From assembly GCF_000247695.1 (NCBI RefSeq), contig NW_004624801.1, forward strand, positions 4,060,827 to 4,124,826: DNA of 64,000 nt, in the 5' to 3' direction. Position numbers and translations under genes: made by a program. This document shows, one piece after another, positions 42,661-54,321 of the stretch. How positions within the stretch are numbered: position 1 is the first letter of the stretch; each line of letters opens with the position of its first letter. Below the pieces are notes generated by a model. It was not told where the DNA came from, made no database searches, and saw nothing but the letters and a program-made list of their open reading frames with translations. This DNA comes from Heterocephalus glaber (Eukaryota; Chordata; Mammalia; Rodentia; Bathyergidae).

Positions 42661-45195
42661 TTGAAAAACAAACACACACACTCACTATAATGCTAAATTC
42701 TCCACCCTACACAGCTGTGTTCCCCTTCACCATCTTTGAACACACACAGTACGAGGGAGCATAAACTGGAATGTAATCCCACACGCTCCGGAATGTGCCC
42801 GCCTCTATCTGTGATGACCAGGCTTCCCAGTATGAGTGTGCAGAAGTCCAGTACAATCCTCCTGCCCCCTGTGTTCCCGAGAAGCTGTTCGGCAGTTGTC
42901 CCCGGAGCTCTCCTTGCTTCCTGCAAGTCACAAACTTGTCTTCCTTCTTCTCTCCTGGGTGTTTATTGGCTTTGCAGTCACTGAGGGGGAAACCTACTCT
43001 GTTCCTTTATGAAGTTTCTTAACGAAGTCAGAAGAACGAAAGACTGGAGGCTACGTGGGCTACTGAGGGTTTACCAAGATTATCCAGCCTAATCCTGGAA
43101 AGAAGCCTGCCGTTATCCAGCCTCGTGGGCAGGTGGGGAAAGTGAAGTTCCTGGAGGGCAGCCAAGCAGCCCAGGGCCCTGAAGGTCCAGGCAGAGTGGC
43201 TCAGCTCACAGGCACTTACCTGTCAATCACAGGTGTGCTGTAACACTGACTTCTTCCAGATCAGCCCCCTCTGGGAAGCTGTGGAGTAGGGCATGCACCT
43301 GGCCCTCTTGCCTGTGCCCTAGAGCTGGCTGTCCCTAAGGGACAGGCTCCCCAGGGCACCCTCCGGGACACACATCTCTGCCTGGGCACTAGGAGGGACC
43401 CTGGCAGCCACACAAGCGACAGGAGGAGCCCAGTGAAACCTTTCCCAGGCAGATCCTCCACCTCCTGCCAAGAGAATGACCCCCAGCACTGATCTGTAGA
43501 CCCTGACCCCAGGACATTCGCCCCCTGGCTCCCTACATCCTGCCTAACCCTGGGTGCACGCTCCAGGTGAAAGACCCCTTGACTGACAGTCATGAGAGCA
43601 GGCTGGGGAAATGTTGGCACTGGAGGGTGTCAGCTCGTCACAGGGTACCTGTGGGGATGTGTGGAGGGCTCAGTTGACACATTAGTATCCACCCTGCAAA
43701 GTCTGGCCTCTTCTTCAGCCATAGCTGGCCATGACCTGGGGCCCAAGAGACGAAGGACACGAACAACAGGAACTTTCCCTCCATGCAGAACCAGGGAGCT
43801 ACCACAGCAATGGTGCAAGGTCAGACTTCCACCTACTACTCAAGCTTGGCTGGGGACCACAGGGGACAGGGGTGTCTTCACCATGCCTGCTCCAGGCCCG
43901 ATCTGACTTGGTGGTATCCCTGCAGCTCCCAGCATCCCATAAACTGCTGTGGCTACTCTGGCCCTGATGGGAGGGGACAGCAGAACACAGCACTGTCCCC
44001 GTAGGGTGCCCTCGCCACCAGCACTGGTTCTGCCCCTGACACCTCTGTCCCCCTAGGGCTCAGCCGCCCCTCTTGCCAGTTGAAGCCTTCTCTACCTGCT
44101 GCTCTCTGCATGTTGCGCTGCTCTGCATCCTGAGAGCTCCAAGTTGCTGCTGGAAATGGCAGCCATAGCCCTGACCACAGGCTTTCACAGGGCTAGGGCA
44201 CAGGTCTGGGTGGCTGCAGGAGACAGGGGCTGAGGCAGCCTCTGGTGTGAGCAGGCTGCTGCTGCATAAGGCCTCACTGGGTACCCAGGGGAGCGAACAG
44301 CTCTCTTCTTAGGTCAGCAGGAACTCGACCGGGGGACTGGGGGGGGACTACTGGTTACTCTGCACCTGGGCTCAGACCCCCACCCTCCTGCATGGCACTG
44401 CCTTCCAGGCTCCAGGGGAGTTGTGAATCCCACTCCTTTCCAGGACGATCTGCACTGTGTTCAGCCCTGCACATCTCACACTCTGACTTTGGCCACTGGT
44501 ATTTCTGTGCACCTGTCCATCAGTGAGCCAGGGAATTACAGGGGTGCCTGGAGTGGGGTTAAGGGGCACAGCAGCACACTCTGCCCTAATCTATTAATTA
44601 ATCGGTTACTCAGTGTGCAGATTACATGTGCGCCCTCTCTCTCTACACCCTACCTCTAATGGACGGTGTGTTAAAGGAGGTTTTCTGTCTTGATTGCTTT
44701 GTGGGGAGAAGCTGGGAGGCAGAGTTCTTTTCCCTTCTATCATGTTTTAGAATCACTTCCTCTACTCTCATCTACACAATTCCTACTCTCTCCATGTCCT
44801 TTTCATGCCCAACAGCTTTTTGGGTGGGATTACTATGGATTTGAGCTTGTTAGGCTGTAGAATACACAAGTTTTACATCTCAGTATTTTAAAAATGATTT
44901 TAGGAAGTAATCTGAGTTAGATGCCAGCTGTATTCTGAAAAGTATTTCAGATGTACCTGGCCATGTATGGTAAAATGGCAAGGCCAAATACAGAAAGCCA
45001 CTTTACATAAGCAACTGCAGAGCGGTCGGTGACGCGTTTTATTATAATCAAGAGTCATATGTGACAGATCAGGGGGGAAGAACAGAGATCCTGTAGAGCC
45101 ACACACAGGGACAGCTGAGCTGGGACCAAGGGCAAAGGCAATTCAGTGGAGGAAGAAGGGTAGTGTTTCTGACAAATGGGTTTGGACTCATGTAG
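42661..45195. other. unassigned intergenic sequence
   Basis: Unique-looking, GC-rich to 44.5 kb and then AT-richer. Frames of up to 119 codons (43261-43620 minus) contain no domain and overlap others. No repeat family was recognised. Confidence 0.4.
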
Positions 45196-45540
45196 TGCAT
45201 GGGTACCTAGAAAGCCAGACAAAAACATGGGCGTTGGTCCCTACCTCTTACCGTATAAGGATGAACTCAAAATAGATGAAAGACCAAAATGTGAAATATA
45301 AACTGATGAATTGCCTATAGGACAAAATCTTTGTGCTCACGGGTTAGGTAGAGATTTTCTACAGACAACATCATAAACAAGATCTGTGAAGGAACAAAAA
45401 AATAGAAATTAAGTTTCATAAAAACTAGAAACTGGTCCTTGAAAGACATTATTAGGAGAAGGAAAGGACAAGGCACTGATGGGAATAAAACATTTGCAAG
45501 TCATCAATCCGGAAAAAGACTTCTTTACTACTGTGCCACA

Positions 45541-46047
45541 TGTTATGGTTTCTATCTAGCTGTACCCCCAAAGCCGCATGTGCTCACAGGTGGGGCTTTT
45601 TGGAGATGACTGAGTCATGGGTGTTTGATACTGAATTGGCCAACTGATTGGTGGGTTCTGGATGTGGATGATGGACTCACTGAAGAGGGAAGACCCAACC
45701 TGGGTGTGGGTGGCACCACCCAAAAGGCTTGTAGTCTGAGGCCGGGATTTAGCTCAGTGGTGCTGCTGCCTGCCTTGCAAGCGCAAGGTCCTGAGTTCAA
45801 TCCCAGGTACCAAAAAAAAAAAGGCTTATAATCTGAATGAAATAAAAAGAGAAAGAAGGAAAGCTGCTGCATTCTGCATGCCATGACACGAGTTCTTTCT
45901 CATCTGCAATACCCCTCTGCTGTTCTACCCTGCCTTGGAGCCAGCTGACTATAGATTGAAACCTTTACAAACTGTGGGTGCCAGGTATTCTTCTTTTAGC
46001 TTGTGTGCCAGGTATTTTGTCCCGGCAATGAGAAAGTAACTAAGACA
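45541..46047 (+). mobile_element. MaLR-type LTR with target duplication
   Basis: Exact ends tgttatggtttc and gtaactaagaca, flanked by a perfect 5-bp duplication ccaca (45536-45540 and 46048-46052). It sits in the L1 and itself contains an ID SINE at 45740-45818. Confidence 0.85.
45740..45818 (+). mobile_element. ID SINE inside LTR
   Basis: A-box 'tttagctcagtggtgctg', B-box 'gagttcaatccca', A tail. An 18-bp target duplication aaaaggcttgtagtctga (45722-45739) recurs at 45819-45836 with two substitutions. Confidence 0.93.
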
Positions 46048-46895
46048 CCACATAAAGAACTTTGACACAATAATTAGAAAATTTTTAAACATTGAAAGTA
46101 CAGGGAAAATTTTGAAATGAGATTTCAACAAGAAAGACAGCTAGGTATCAAATAAGCACATGCAAAGTTATTGTAAGCAGACATCAGCTAAGTGAAAATT
46201 TAAACCACAAGGGACCAACACTTGTACCTGTTGAAGAGCTAAAATTAGAGTCTGACCACACAAAACGCAGGTGAGGAACAAAGGATCCAGAACTCTCCTG
46301 CTCTGCTAGTGGTGCAGTCACTGCAGAAAACACTTTGGCAGTTTATTCAAAAGTTGCACACACCTACCAGGTGACCCAGCCCTTCTAATCCCGTGTGCTC
46401 GAGTACGGAGATTTCTACAAGAACATTCACACCAGCTCCATTTCCAATAACTGAAAACTACCACGTAAATGTCAACCAGCAGCTGAATGAGTGAACAAAC
46501 TCTAGTACCCCGTGCAATGGATTTCTACTCAGCAAATTCTAGGAATAGACTATGGATTGATCTCAAAATAATTATTCTTGGTGAGAGAGTCAGACAGGCA
46601 GGCACATTATATACACTCAGTTATATGCATTCTAGAAAATGACAACACATCTACAGAAGGCAAGTCAGCCTTTGCAGGAGGACATGGTGGGACAGTATAG
46701 GGAAACTTGGACAGGAGGGCACATGCAGCAGGATGAGGAAACTTTTGAGAGTTACAGATACGTTCTTTTCTTCACTGTGTTTATGACTTTACTGGAAAAT
46801 CCATACATCAAAACTTATCAGATTCTATACATAACTATATGTGGGTCATTTATGGCTATTTTACTTTAACATAACCATTTTTAAAAATGAGGCAC

Positions 46896-47385
46896 AGCAG
46901 TGTTTTCCAACTGAAGTCTACCAGGCAAGAACAGAAAGTCTGGTCCAGCATGGCGTATGCTAGCTGAATTCCCCTGTAGTTTATTTCCACAGACGGTCAT
47001 GAAGGTGGCTGCTTCCCAACCTCTTCCCTGGAGTAAATCTGGGTAAAGTGGCTCAACCCATCACCACCCATACACGGCAATTCTTCCCCAGGAATGGACT
47101 CAAAGAGCAAAGAAGACATGAACACAGGCAGGTGAACAATAACCAGGTTTTTATGTACATAATGGGAGAGTATAAGAGCCACTGAGGTAAACAGGTGAGG
47201 GGAACAGGGATAGCAGGAAGGGGTGGTGGGTGTCAGACTAGTTTCAAGCTAAAGAAAACTAGCCAAGAGCTCAGAACAACCCAGTTCAGGGTCAGGCCAG
47301 GGAAAGGTGACTGATGATTGTACAGCTCTCTTCTGCTCCCTGCAGGGGGGGGTCAACTACGTGGGACGTGACTAGGAGACTGGAA
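46896..47385. other. unassigned sequence downstream of the minus-strand remnant
   Basis: On the minus strand this would be 3' of the proline-rich remnant. A reverse AATAAA (tttatt at 46980-46985) exists but no A tail is visible, so there is no proof of a retrocopy end. Confidence 0.4.
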
Positions 47386-47389
47386 GTGG

Positions 47390-49292
47390 ATGGACTAGGA
47401 AGGCAAGGTGGTGTCCGTAGCTTCCAAGTCAGATGGAGATGGGGCTGCAGGACAGGGTAGACTGATTGCTGGTGAGGGTGCTGCTGGGTTCCTCACACAG
47501 GGGGAGCCGGGATATCGATGCCCACTTGGGGCCCCCAGTGTGGGCTGTGGTGTGGCTGTTCAATTTGGCAGATGGTATGAAGTTGTCCACGGTCCTTGCA
47601 CTACATGAGATTGGGAGGTGGCAATGGCTTTAGGCCAGGCAGTGCTGTCCCTTGGTGGTGGTTTCCCGGGACCAAGAGATGCCCTGTCCAATGGGCTACA
47701 GTTGATCTCAGAGGTGGGAGGAGACTGGAGAATGGAAGGCGGGGTGGTGTCCATAGCTTCCAGGTCAGAAGCAGCCCTGCACAGTGACAATGCACTGCCT
47801 CTGGCTACTGAGATGTTGGCGAGGGAAGGGTCCATGAGAGGCAGGACAGGAAGAGGGGCTTTGGGGAGGCAGGCTGGCTGTTGCTGCCCATCAAGGGTCT
47901 CAACTGAGGGGAGAGTGCAGAAGGGCTACAGAGAGAAGGGCTGGGGAGGAGAGAACCGGGAGGTGCAGTAGAACAGGGGACTGTGGGTGTTACTGGCCGG
48001 GCTCTCCTGGGTGTGGGGGAAGGCAGAGGGTCAGACAGGGTGGGGGGCCCAGCTGCCTTCTGTGCCCAGGCAGAGGTGGTAGGAATACTGGGACTGACCA
48101 AGTGTCCCCGGGACGGGGCAGGGTGTTTGCAGTCCTTGCAGCAGATGGGGGGTGAGAAGGTGCCAGCCGAGGGGCAGCGTCATCTGTCAGCACCTCTGAT
48201 TTCTCCTCCGAGGCCTCTATTTTCCCTCCGATGTCATGCTGTCCTCTGGTCTCCACACGCTCCTCTGCTGGCTGCCCAGGTCTTCCTTGGGGGTCACACG
48301 AGGGCGCTTAGGAGGTGGGGGCAGCTCGCCTTTATCCCACAGTTGCGATCCTGGTAGAGGCAGGGCTGTTGGTGGGCTTTCTTTCCTCTTGCCAGGCCTG
48401 TGAGCCCCGGCTCTGGGTGGAGGACAGCAGTCTGCTGGCACAGCTGGGGGCTTTTCGCCCTTTGCCTTCGTCCCTGGCCCCTGGGAGCCTGGAGAGAGGA
48501 CCTGATGGTGCCCATCCAGCACTTGCTTCTGGGGCTTCTACAATGGGGAGCGGCTTGGGGCTGGGGCGGGGGGCACTGGTATGTGTGCCTCGGGCTGCCC
48601 AAGGGGGGAGCTGCGGGAGGCCTGGCCATGGGAGGAGATCTGTGGAAATTCATGGGCTACCTCACCCAAGGTGTTTTTCAAGTCTTTAGGACGGAGCTTA
48701 CCTTCCTGAGGCCCAGGACTGTGCCCCAAGGTCCTTAAGTCTCCCTCAGACTCCATGGGCCTAGATGGTGCCACAACCCCAGGACTCAGAGCACCCCATC
48801 CTGATGGTACTGCCCCTTGGTTTCCTCCTGGCACCACTTCTCCTGGGCCCTCTCCTCTGTGACCTTTGGGGGCTGAAGGAGGTGACCGGAAGTCATGGGC
48901 CCCACAGGCTGCTCAGGTCCAGCAGTCAGGCGAGTGGATCTGGGCCATGGAGGAAGGATCCTCACCCTTCTGAAGGATCCAACCATCTGAGAGTCCCTTG
49001 GTATTTTCCATGGGTCCTCCCAGGACACCAGGGGCAGGATCTCCCGGGCGGAGTCTGCAGCCAGCTGGAGTGGGGCACAGTGGAAGTCACGTGGCCAAGG
49101 CCTACAGCACAGATCAGGTTGAGTATCCCGCTGGAGGGGCACATGGCCTGGGCCAGGTAGGGAAACCTCATGGGCCAGGTGGGTGGGCAGGTGATGTTTC
49201 AGAGTGGACAGACAGCAGAGCTGGGGGTGTAGCTTTCTGAGCAAGTTGCCCATTACCGATTGTGCATGATGGAGCCGAGCAGAGCAGCACAC
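47390..49292 (-). pseudogene. degenerate intronless proline-rich remnant, possibly POM121-like
   Basis: About 1.9 kb of minus strand has unusually long, GC-rich frames that hand over to each other through frameshifts: 49292-48786, 48837-48538, 48522-48217, 48256-47990 and 47835-47560. It shows no intron and no long stop-free single frame. The first frame contains a Met-Gly-Asn-Leu-Leu start at about 49253. Near 48390 there is a basic KRKES patch, followed about twenty residues later by ELPPPPK (about 48330). The order and spacing of a KRK patch then a PPPP segment recall the nucleoporin POM121 family, and proline/serine-rich downstream sequence also fits. The match is from memory and weak; a different proline-rich family is possible. 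The 3' part contains two copies of an SDLEA(M/T)DTT phrase. With several frameshifts and no recognisable full product, it is unlikely to be functional. Confidence 0.35.
47400..47770 (-). repeat. internal duplication in the proline-rich remnant
   Basis: A phrase about 30 bp long, containing ggtggtgtcc and tagcttcca, occurs at 47402-47432 and again at 47739-47769, 337 bp apart. It is preceded in both copies by a ggagactgga word. On the minus strand each encodes an SDLEAxDTT motif. Confidence 0.7.
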
Positions 49293-49299
49293 AGAGAGC

Positions 49300-51985
49300 T
49301 CGCTGTCCCCATTGCCAACTCCTTAGTGGCCTCGAGTGCGCTGTCTCCAAGCTTCGCCCTGTGACATCCCTGGAACTCATGATGGAGCAGGGCGTCAGTG
49401 AGGGGCAGAGGCCAGCGAGGGTCAGTCAAGAGAAGGCCTGCACAAGAGGGCCAGGCCTGACCCCGACTGGACTCCAGCTCCTGGGGATGCTCACTGCTCC
49501 TCGCTGGGGTTCGGGACCAGGAGAGCCACTCTGTGGGGACTGTTGGGTACTGTGGGCCAACACCAGAGCTCCTTGGGCCAGCTCAGTCCATCTTGCAGCT
49601 ACACTGATTCTTATCTGTGTGTTTAAATTAAGTAACAGCATTGTAGAAATCTGTGTTTGTAAAGCCCTCCAATCACAGAATACTTAAAAATGAGAGATAT
49701 AACAAACTTTTAAAAAGAAAATAATACAGAACCTGTATGTCCTCTGGGGCACCAGGGCCCAGCACGCTGGAAACCCAGTGCGGGGGCCACCCAGATCCTG
49801 CTGGCCCCTTCAGGGACCTCTGCAGGGGCTTCCATGCCATTTTGTGCCTGTCCCTCTCCATGGCCACCCTGGAGGCACCAGCTGGTGGGGTCACAGAGGA
49901 GGGGACTCAGTGCTCTGAGCTGAATCATGCTGCAGCCCACAATGTCCTTTCCTGGCAGGCAGGTTCTAGTCACTTCTTTTTACACACTTGATAGCACACC
50001 ATTTCAGCCCAAGGCCCTTCCTTGGCTCACACCGAAGGCTTCCAACCCAGGCTGAGTGAGGCCAGAGCTCATGACTGTCCCTGAGGTGCCTCCTTACCCG
50101 GCATGCATTGCAGATTACTGTTCTCTGTCTCTGGTCCTCAGGCCCTGAGTATAAGTATGATGAGCTCATGCCCTGCTGGGAGACCCACTCCTAAGGTAAC
50201 TGAAGCCCACACTGGCTCCAGGTTTCTCAGATGTGCAGCACCAATTGTCAGCAGCCCTTCATCCCTGATCTCTCTTCCAACTTTACCTCGAAGCCCAGAT
50301 TTCTTTATGGTTTAATTTGGAGGATTCAAAGAGGTAAAGGTTATATTCTACATCACTCTAGGTGCATGCTGAACCTCACCAGCATATTATTCCCTGTAGG
50401 AGAAAAGCCTTGATAGAACTTTAGATATCAAGAGAGTGGACATCTTGCATGTTAGGACAAGGAAAAGACATTACCGTCCTAGGGAGTGGAAAGTGCAGCA
50501 TGAGAAAAAAGATTGGAACACTCCTGCACGGGGTTTTATCTAGGTGGAGCTTTGTTTCTTTGGCTGACTTCATTAGTATGTTTTTCCCCATCATGGAGCT
50601 CAGGACATGCAGAAGTTTCACAACCAAGAGTCATACAGATTAATAAAAATATTCTATATTTCGGTTTAAAAATCTCATTAAAATGCCATTGAGCATATCG
50701 TGTATATTGCAACACTGGCTTTAGCACTCTGCTTGGAAGACTGCTTTCCTACTGTTAGAACAAATTTGGACTTCCATTCCCAACCCACTTTGAGATTGGT
50801 AGGCCACAAAAGGTTTTGCTCAGATTCAAATTCGTTTTGAGAAGAAGATAAGAATTCTAAGTCTTTTTAATTTTTCTAGGAGCAGAAATGATGTACAGCA
50901 AGGACATTTTACTTACTTCCTTGATAGTTTTTGACTAGAGTTCAAAAAGAAACAAGATTTTGTTTCTTTGAACAGTAATAAGCTGGTCCAAATTTAGAAT
51001 AAAAATTTCCTACAGGAACTCTGTCAGATTTATTTGAAAAAAATTAATTACATTCATGCTATTATCATTATTTTTACCAAAGAGAATAATTAATTAACTA
51101 TCTGATAAATATTTGGGCTTCACTACAATAAAAATGAATTTGGACCAAAATGTCTCAGAAAAATCCATCTGTTGAATTTTTGGCCCAGGGGGGAATAAAT
51201 AGATGGGTACAACACCTGCTTATGATATGGAAAGTTCTCTTCTTGTCCTTGTAGGGTAAAACAGTGTTCGATGGCAGGTGATTCTTTGAAGACAATTTGG
51301 CTTTGCAGAGCCAAACATGCTGAGAGATAAAGTTTGTCAAGGCAAAGCATTTTCAAAAGCACTAATTTACTAATGAAGAAAAATATTTTATGGATGGCAA
51401 TCTGTACTTGTCAGATGAGACTATGCAATAATTTTTAAAACACCAATCTCCCATCATATCGAGGAAACCTGGGGGTGGCCAGCACTGGATGGAACTACAG
51501 TGGTGACAATAAACATATCTGACTCCCTCTGACTGAACCCTTCGGTCCCTGCATTCTGGTCATGATCACCAACCACCCATTGAAAGTCACGTGGTCAATG
51601 TGGGTCACACTGAGCACTCCATGCAGCTCAGTAAATGGACTATTTCCCCCAAAGAATGTTTCTCTCGTTATTTTGTGTCCCTTTCCCTTTATTATAAGCA
51701 GGGTCCAGTAAAAGCAGACTGGCCTTGTGCTGCACCTTTCAGAGGAGTTTTGTCTTGGTTATTTTCTCCATCACCCTTCCGCTCCACTTCTGTTTCACAA
51801 AACTGTGTCAAAATGTTTCCATCATTGATGACTTCCACAATCTATTGTTTTTAATTGTTCTACTAGTTTGGGCATTACTTCACATTAAATAGAGTTTCAG
51901 ACACAAAATTAGTCTGTTCCTGGTCTGTCATCTTGAAAGTCCCTTGTTGGTTGTAGAATCCATTGTTTCCATAGAAAAACCCATC
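49300..51985. other. unassigned intergenic, becoming AT-rich
   Basis: GC-rich to about 50.2 kb, then AT-rich with many short T and A runs (50,640-51,450). No repeat family was confidently recognised and frames are under 145 codons. 51.4-51.9 kb could be a diverged LTR, but ends were not found. Confidence 0.35.
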
Positions 51986-51989
51986 CTTA

Positions 51990-52124
51990 CCAGGCATGGT
52001 GGTGCACGCCTGTAATCCCAGCACTTGGGAAGCTGAGACAGGAGGATCATGGAGAGTTTGAGGCCAGCCTGGGTGACATAGTGAGTTTGAGGCCATCCTA
52101 AACTACGTAGTGAGACCTTGTCTT
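51990..52124 (+). mobile_element. B1 SINE with perfect target duplication
   Basis: 'gcacgcctgtaatcccagca' to 'gagaccttgtct', with the internal tandem gagtttgaggccagcctggg / gagtttgaggccatcctaaa typical of rodent B1. Flanked by 16-bp duplications gaaaaacccatcctta at 51974-51989 and 52125-52140. The A tail has almost no extra A beyond the duplication. Confidence 0.93.
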
Positions 52125-52140
52125 GAAAAACCCATCCTTA

Positions 52141-52500
52141 GCATCAATAGATGCAAACATTCAACTTTTCTTGGGCAATCACTAACCATTTAAAGTTGGT
52201 AATTTCAAATAGGAAATTTATCCCTATCCCATAGACTTGATTTGAAAATTACATAAGTAAATGGACATGAAAATGTAAAGTTTAAAGCTCTACAAAAATG
52301 CTCTGTGTTTTTAATTTATTTCTTGATAAGTCACCTTTACCTGACAGTTACCTACAATATTATTTATGTCATAAAGTGCCTTTTGCTTTACTGTTTTGCA
52401 AACCAGATCATATTTTCCAGAAACTCAATGGAGATGGCAGTTTGTGAAGGTTCTGGATGAAGCCACAGATACACATTTCCTAACACCTATCAATTCACAT
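52141..52500. other. unassigned AT-rich sequence
   Basis: Between the B1 and the LTR, with no recognised repeat. Confidence 0.4.
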
Positions 52501-52508
52501 ATGTTCAC

Positions 52509-52915
52509 TGTCAGGTAAAAGGGCCGAAAACCAAGACCAGACCAGGCCACAACAAGCCTTTATTAGGGGAATAGATCTGCTGGACTGTCTCTGAACAAAG
52601 GAGAGACAAAAGCAATATGGCCGGGGCAGGGAGAGTCTTTTATAGGGACTGGGGTGGGGTTTGTAGGGGCTGAGGTGGGGTTGAATGAGGTAGTGACTAG
52701 GGAATGGAGGAGCTGGTGATGTCACTAGGTGGTAGGAGGTGAGCGAGTATTAGGTTACTTTCTAGGTGGGAACAGGGGCATGCTGGGAAGAAGGGTTTGT
52801 TCTTTGCTGGGAGCAACCATCTTGGCATAACGTCACACAGGAGAGGGGGCAAGGCACGAGAAGAAAAGGGCAGCTACTATACGTAATAGCTGCTGAGGTG
52901 GTGGGAGACCTATCA
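52509..52915 (-). mobile_element. complete solo ERV LTR, 407 bp
   Basis: Plus-strand ends tgtcagg and cctatca, with a perfect 5-bp target duplication ttcac at 52504-52508 and 52916-52920. Read in reverse it starts tgatagg and ends cctgaca. It holds a TATA-like ctataaaagac (about 52635-52646) and AATAAA in cctaataaaggc (52556-52567), so U3 and R order is intact. No internal viral genes remain, as expected after LTR-LTR recombination. Confidence 0.85.
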
Positions 52916-53229
52916 TTCACCAACTAGTTTACTCAGGTGCTCCTCCTTCCACTGTTGTTGAAGATGTGTTACCACCCAGATATTTCACTCTAAGTTTTGG
53001 GAAAACATTTTTTAGATACTGTGCTAGTTGTTTTTAGGTTTTGCAATATATACAGTTTCTGTAGCTCCTCCTCTTTTTCTCCAAAAACTCCTTCAAACCA
53101 TCCTTAGCTCACAAGTCACACCACACCGCCCAAGGGCCTGATGTGGTTGGAGAGCCATTCTTTTTGCCACTTCCTGTTCCATATCTTTACAGAGTAGACG
53201 TTGTGTCCTTCAGTAAATCACCTGTTTGA

Positions 53230-53870
53230 GCCAATCACTGGCCTCCCAAATCCTGTCCTTGTTCTCCTTCAGTCTAATCAATGCCTAGAGATCCTGGGAT
53301 ATCAGATCCTGTCACTCAAGTCTCCCTGGCTTACTCAAGGCAAGAGCCCAAGTCCTTAAAATGCCTACAAAGTCCTAGCCACTTGGAATTTCCCTTCCCT
53401 CTCTGACTTCATTTTCTTCCCATCCCCACTTTGCTCCCTTGGTTCCCACCCACTGATCCCCTTTGTTCACTGATGGTCCAGGCGCACTCTGGCTTTACGG
53501 CTTTCCCACTGGTTACTCCCTCTGCCTGTGACACTCGCTCTCCCCAAACCCCCTGCTCTCTCCTGTACTTCACCTTCCACGTGTGGCCGTCCTTGATGGT
53601 TTAATTCCTAATTGCAAGCACCTGCAACCATCAGCACTCCTCTTCTTCCTTTCCTGCTTTCTTGTCCTCCCCTCCAGGTGACCAGTTGTACTGCTATTTT
53701 ATCCATTCATTTAGTTGCAGAGTATTTCTGTGTTTATATTTATGTTAGTCTATTTGTGCATTTCTTTGTGTTTGCCTCCCATCCCCTTCCCTGACTAGAA
53801 GGTGTGGGCAATCATTTGTTCCCTGCTCTATTCCTTGAACACCACTGTCACACACAGACAACAACACACA
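53230..53870 (+). mobile_element. L2 LINE fragment
   Basis: 'cctacaaagtcctagccact', 'ctctctgacttcattttctt', 'tccctctgcctgtgacactc', 'tcacacacagac' follow the sense L2 3' order, with 'gaaggtgtgggcaatcattt' near the end. Diverged. Confidence 0.55.
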
Positions 53871-54092
53871 CCCAGGATGTTGCACATTTTCCCCTGTATG
53901 GATTGATAGCATGACCTTTTATTTTTCTATTCTTTTTATTTCTACCTCCGGGCCAATGCATTTTTTCATTTTTGTTTTGGTTCTTTTTTCTAACTTTCAC
54001 AGTTTTTCTTATATTTTTAATCTTTCTAATAGAAAATGTGCTGTGTACCAATTTAGAAAGCAAATAAATTATTTCTTCATTTCCTTCTTTCT

Positions 54093-54140
54093 TTTGTTTT
54101 TATTTTGTTTTGGTGTTTTGTTTTGTTTTGTTTTGTGCAG
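54093..54140. repeat. (TTTTG)n tract
   Basis: Six or more TTTTG-type units, probably the tail region of the adjacent antisense SINE. Confidence 0.85.
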
Positions 54141-54321
54141 TTTTGGGCACTGAACCCAGGCCTCTGCACTGAGCTACGTGTCCAACCCCCTCTCTCTTTT
54201 ACTTTGAGAAAAATCTTGCTAAGTAGCTAAATTACCGAGACTGGCCTCTAAATGTCACCATCCTGCTTCAGCCTCACAGAGTGCCGGGATTACAGAGGTA
54301 CACCATCACACTTGCAGCAAG
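54141..54321 (-). mobile_element. B1-dID SINE, antisense
   Basis: Reverse ID part 'ggcactgaacccaggcctct' and 'ctgagctacgtgtcca', then reverse B1 'ctgcttcagcctcacagagt' and 'gccgggattacagaggtaca'. Confidence 0.75.

Larger units (their letters stand above)
45200..46895 (+). mobile_element. old L1 ORF2/3' end, split by an LTR
   Basis: Two L1 pieces, 45200-45540 and 46048-46895, flank the LTR. Landmarks are 'ggatgaactcaaaatagatg', 'gcctataggacaaaatcttt', 'aacatttgcaagtcatcaat', then 'gagctaaaattagagtctga', 'aagaacattcacaccagctc', 'gaatgagtgaacaaactcta', 'ggaggacatggtgggacagt'. The coding part carries stops and shifts. Confidence 0.75.

Noticed and set aside
43261..43620. 119-codon minus-strand frame near splice-like sequence
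   Set aside because: No acceptor/donor pair bounds it convincingly and no motif is seen.
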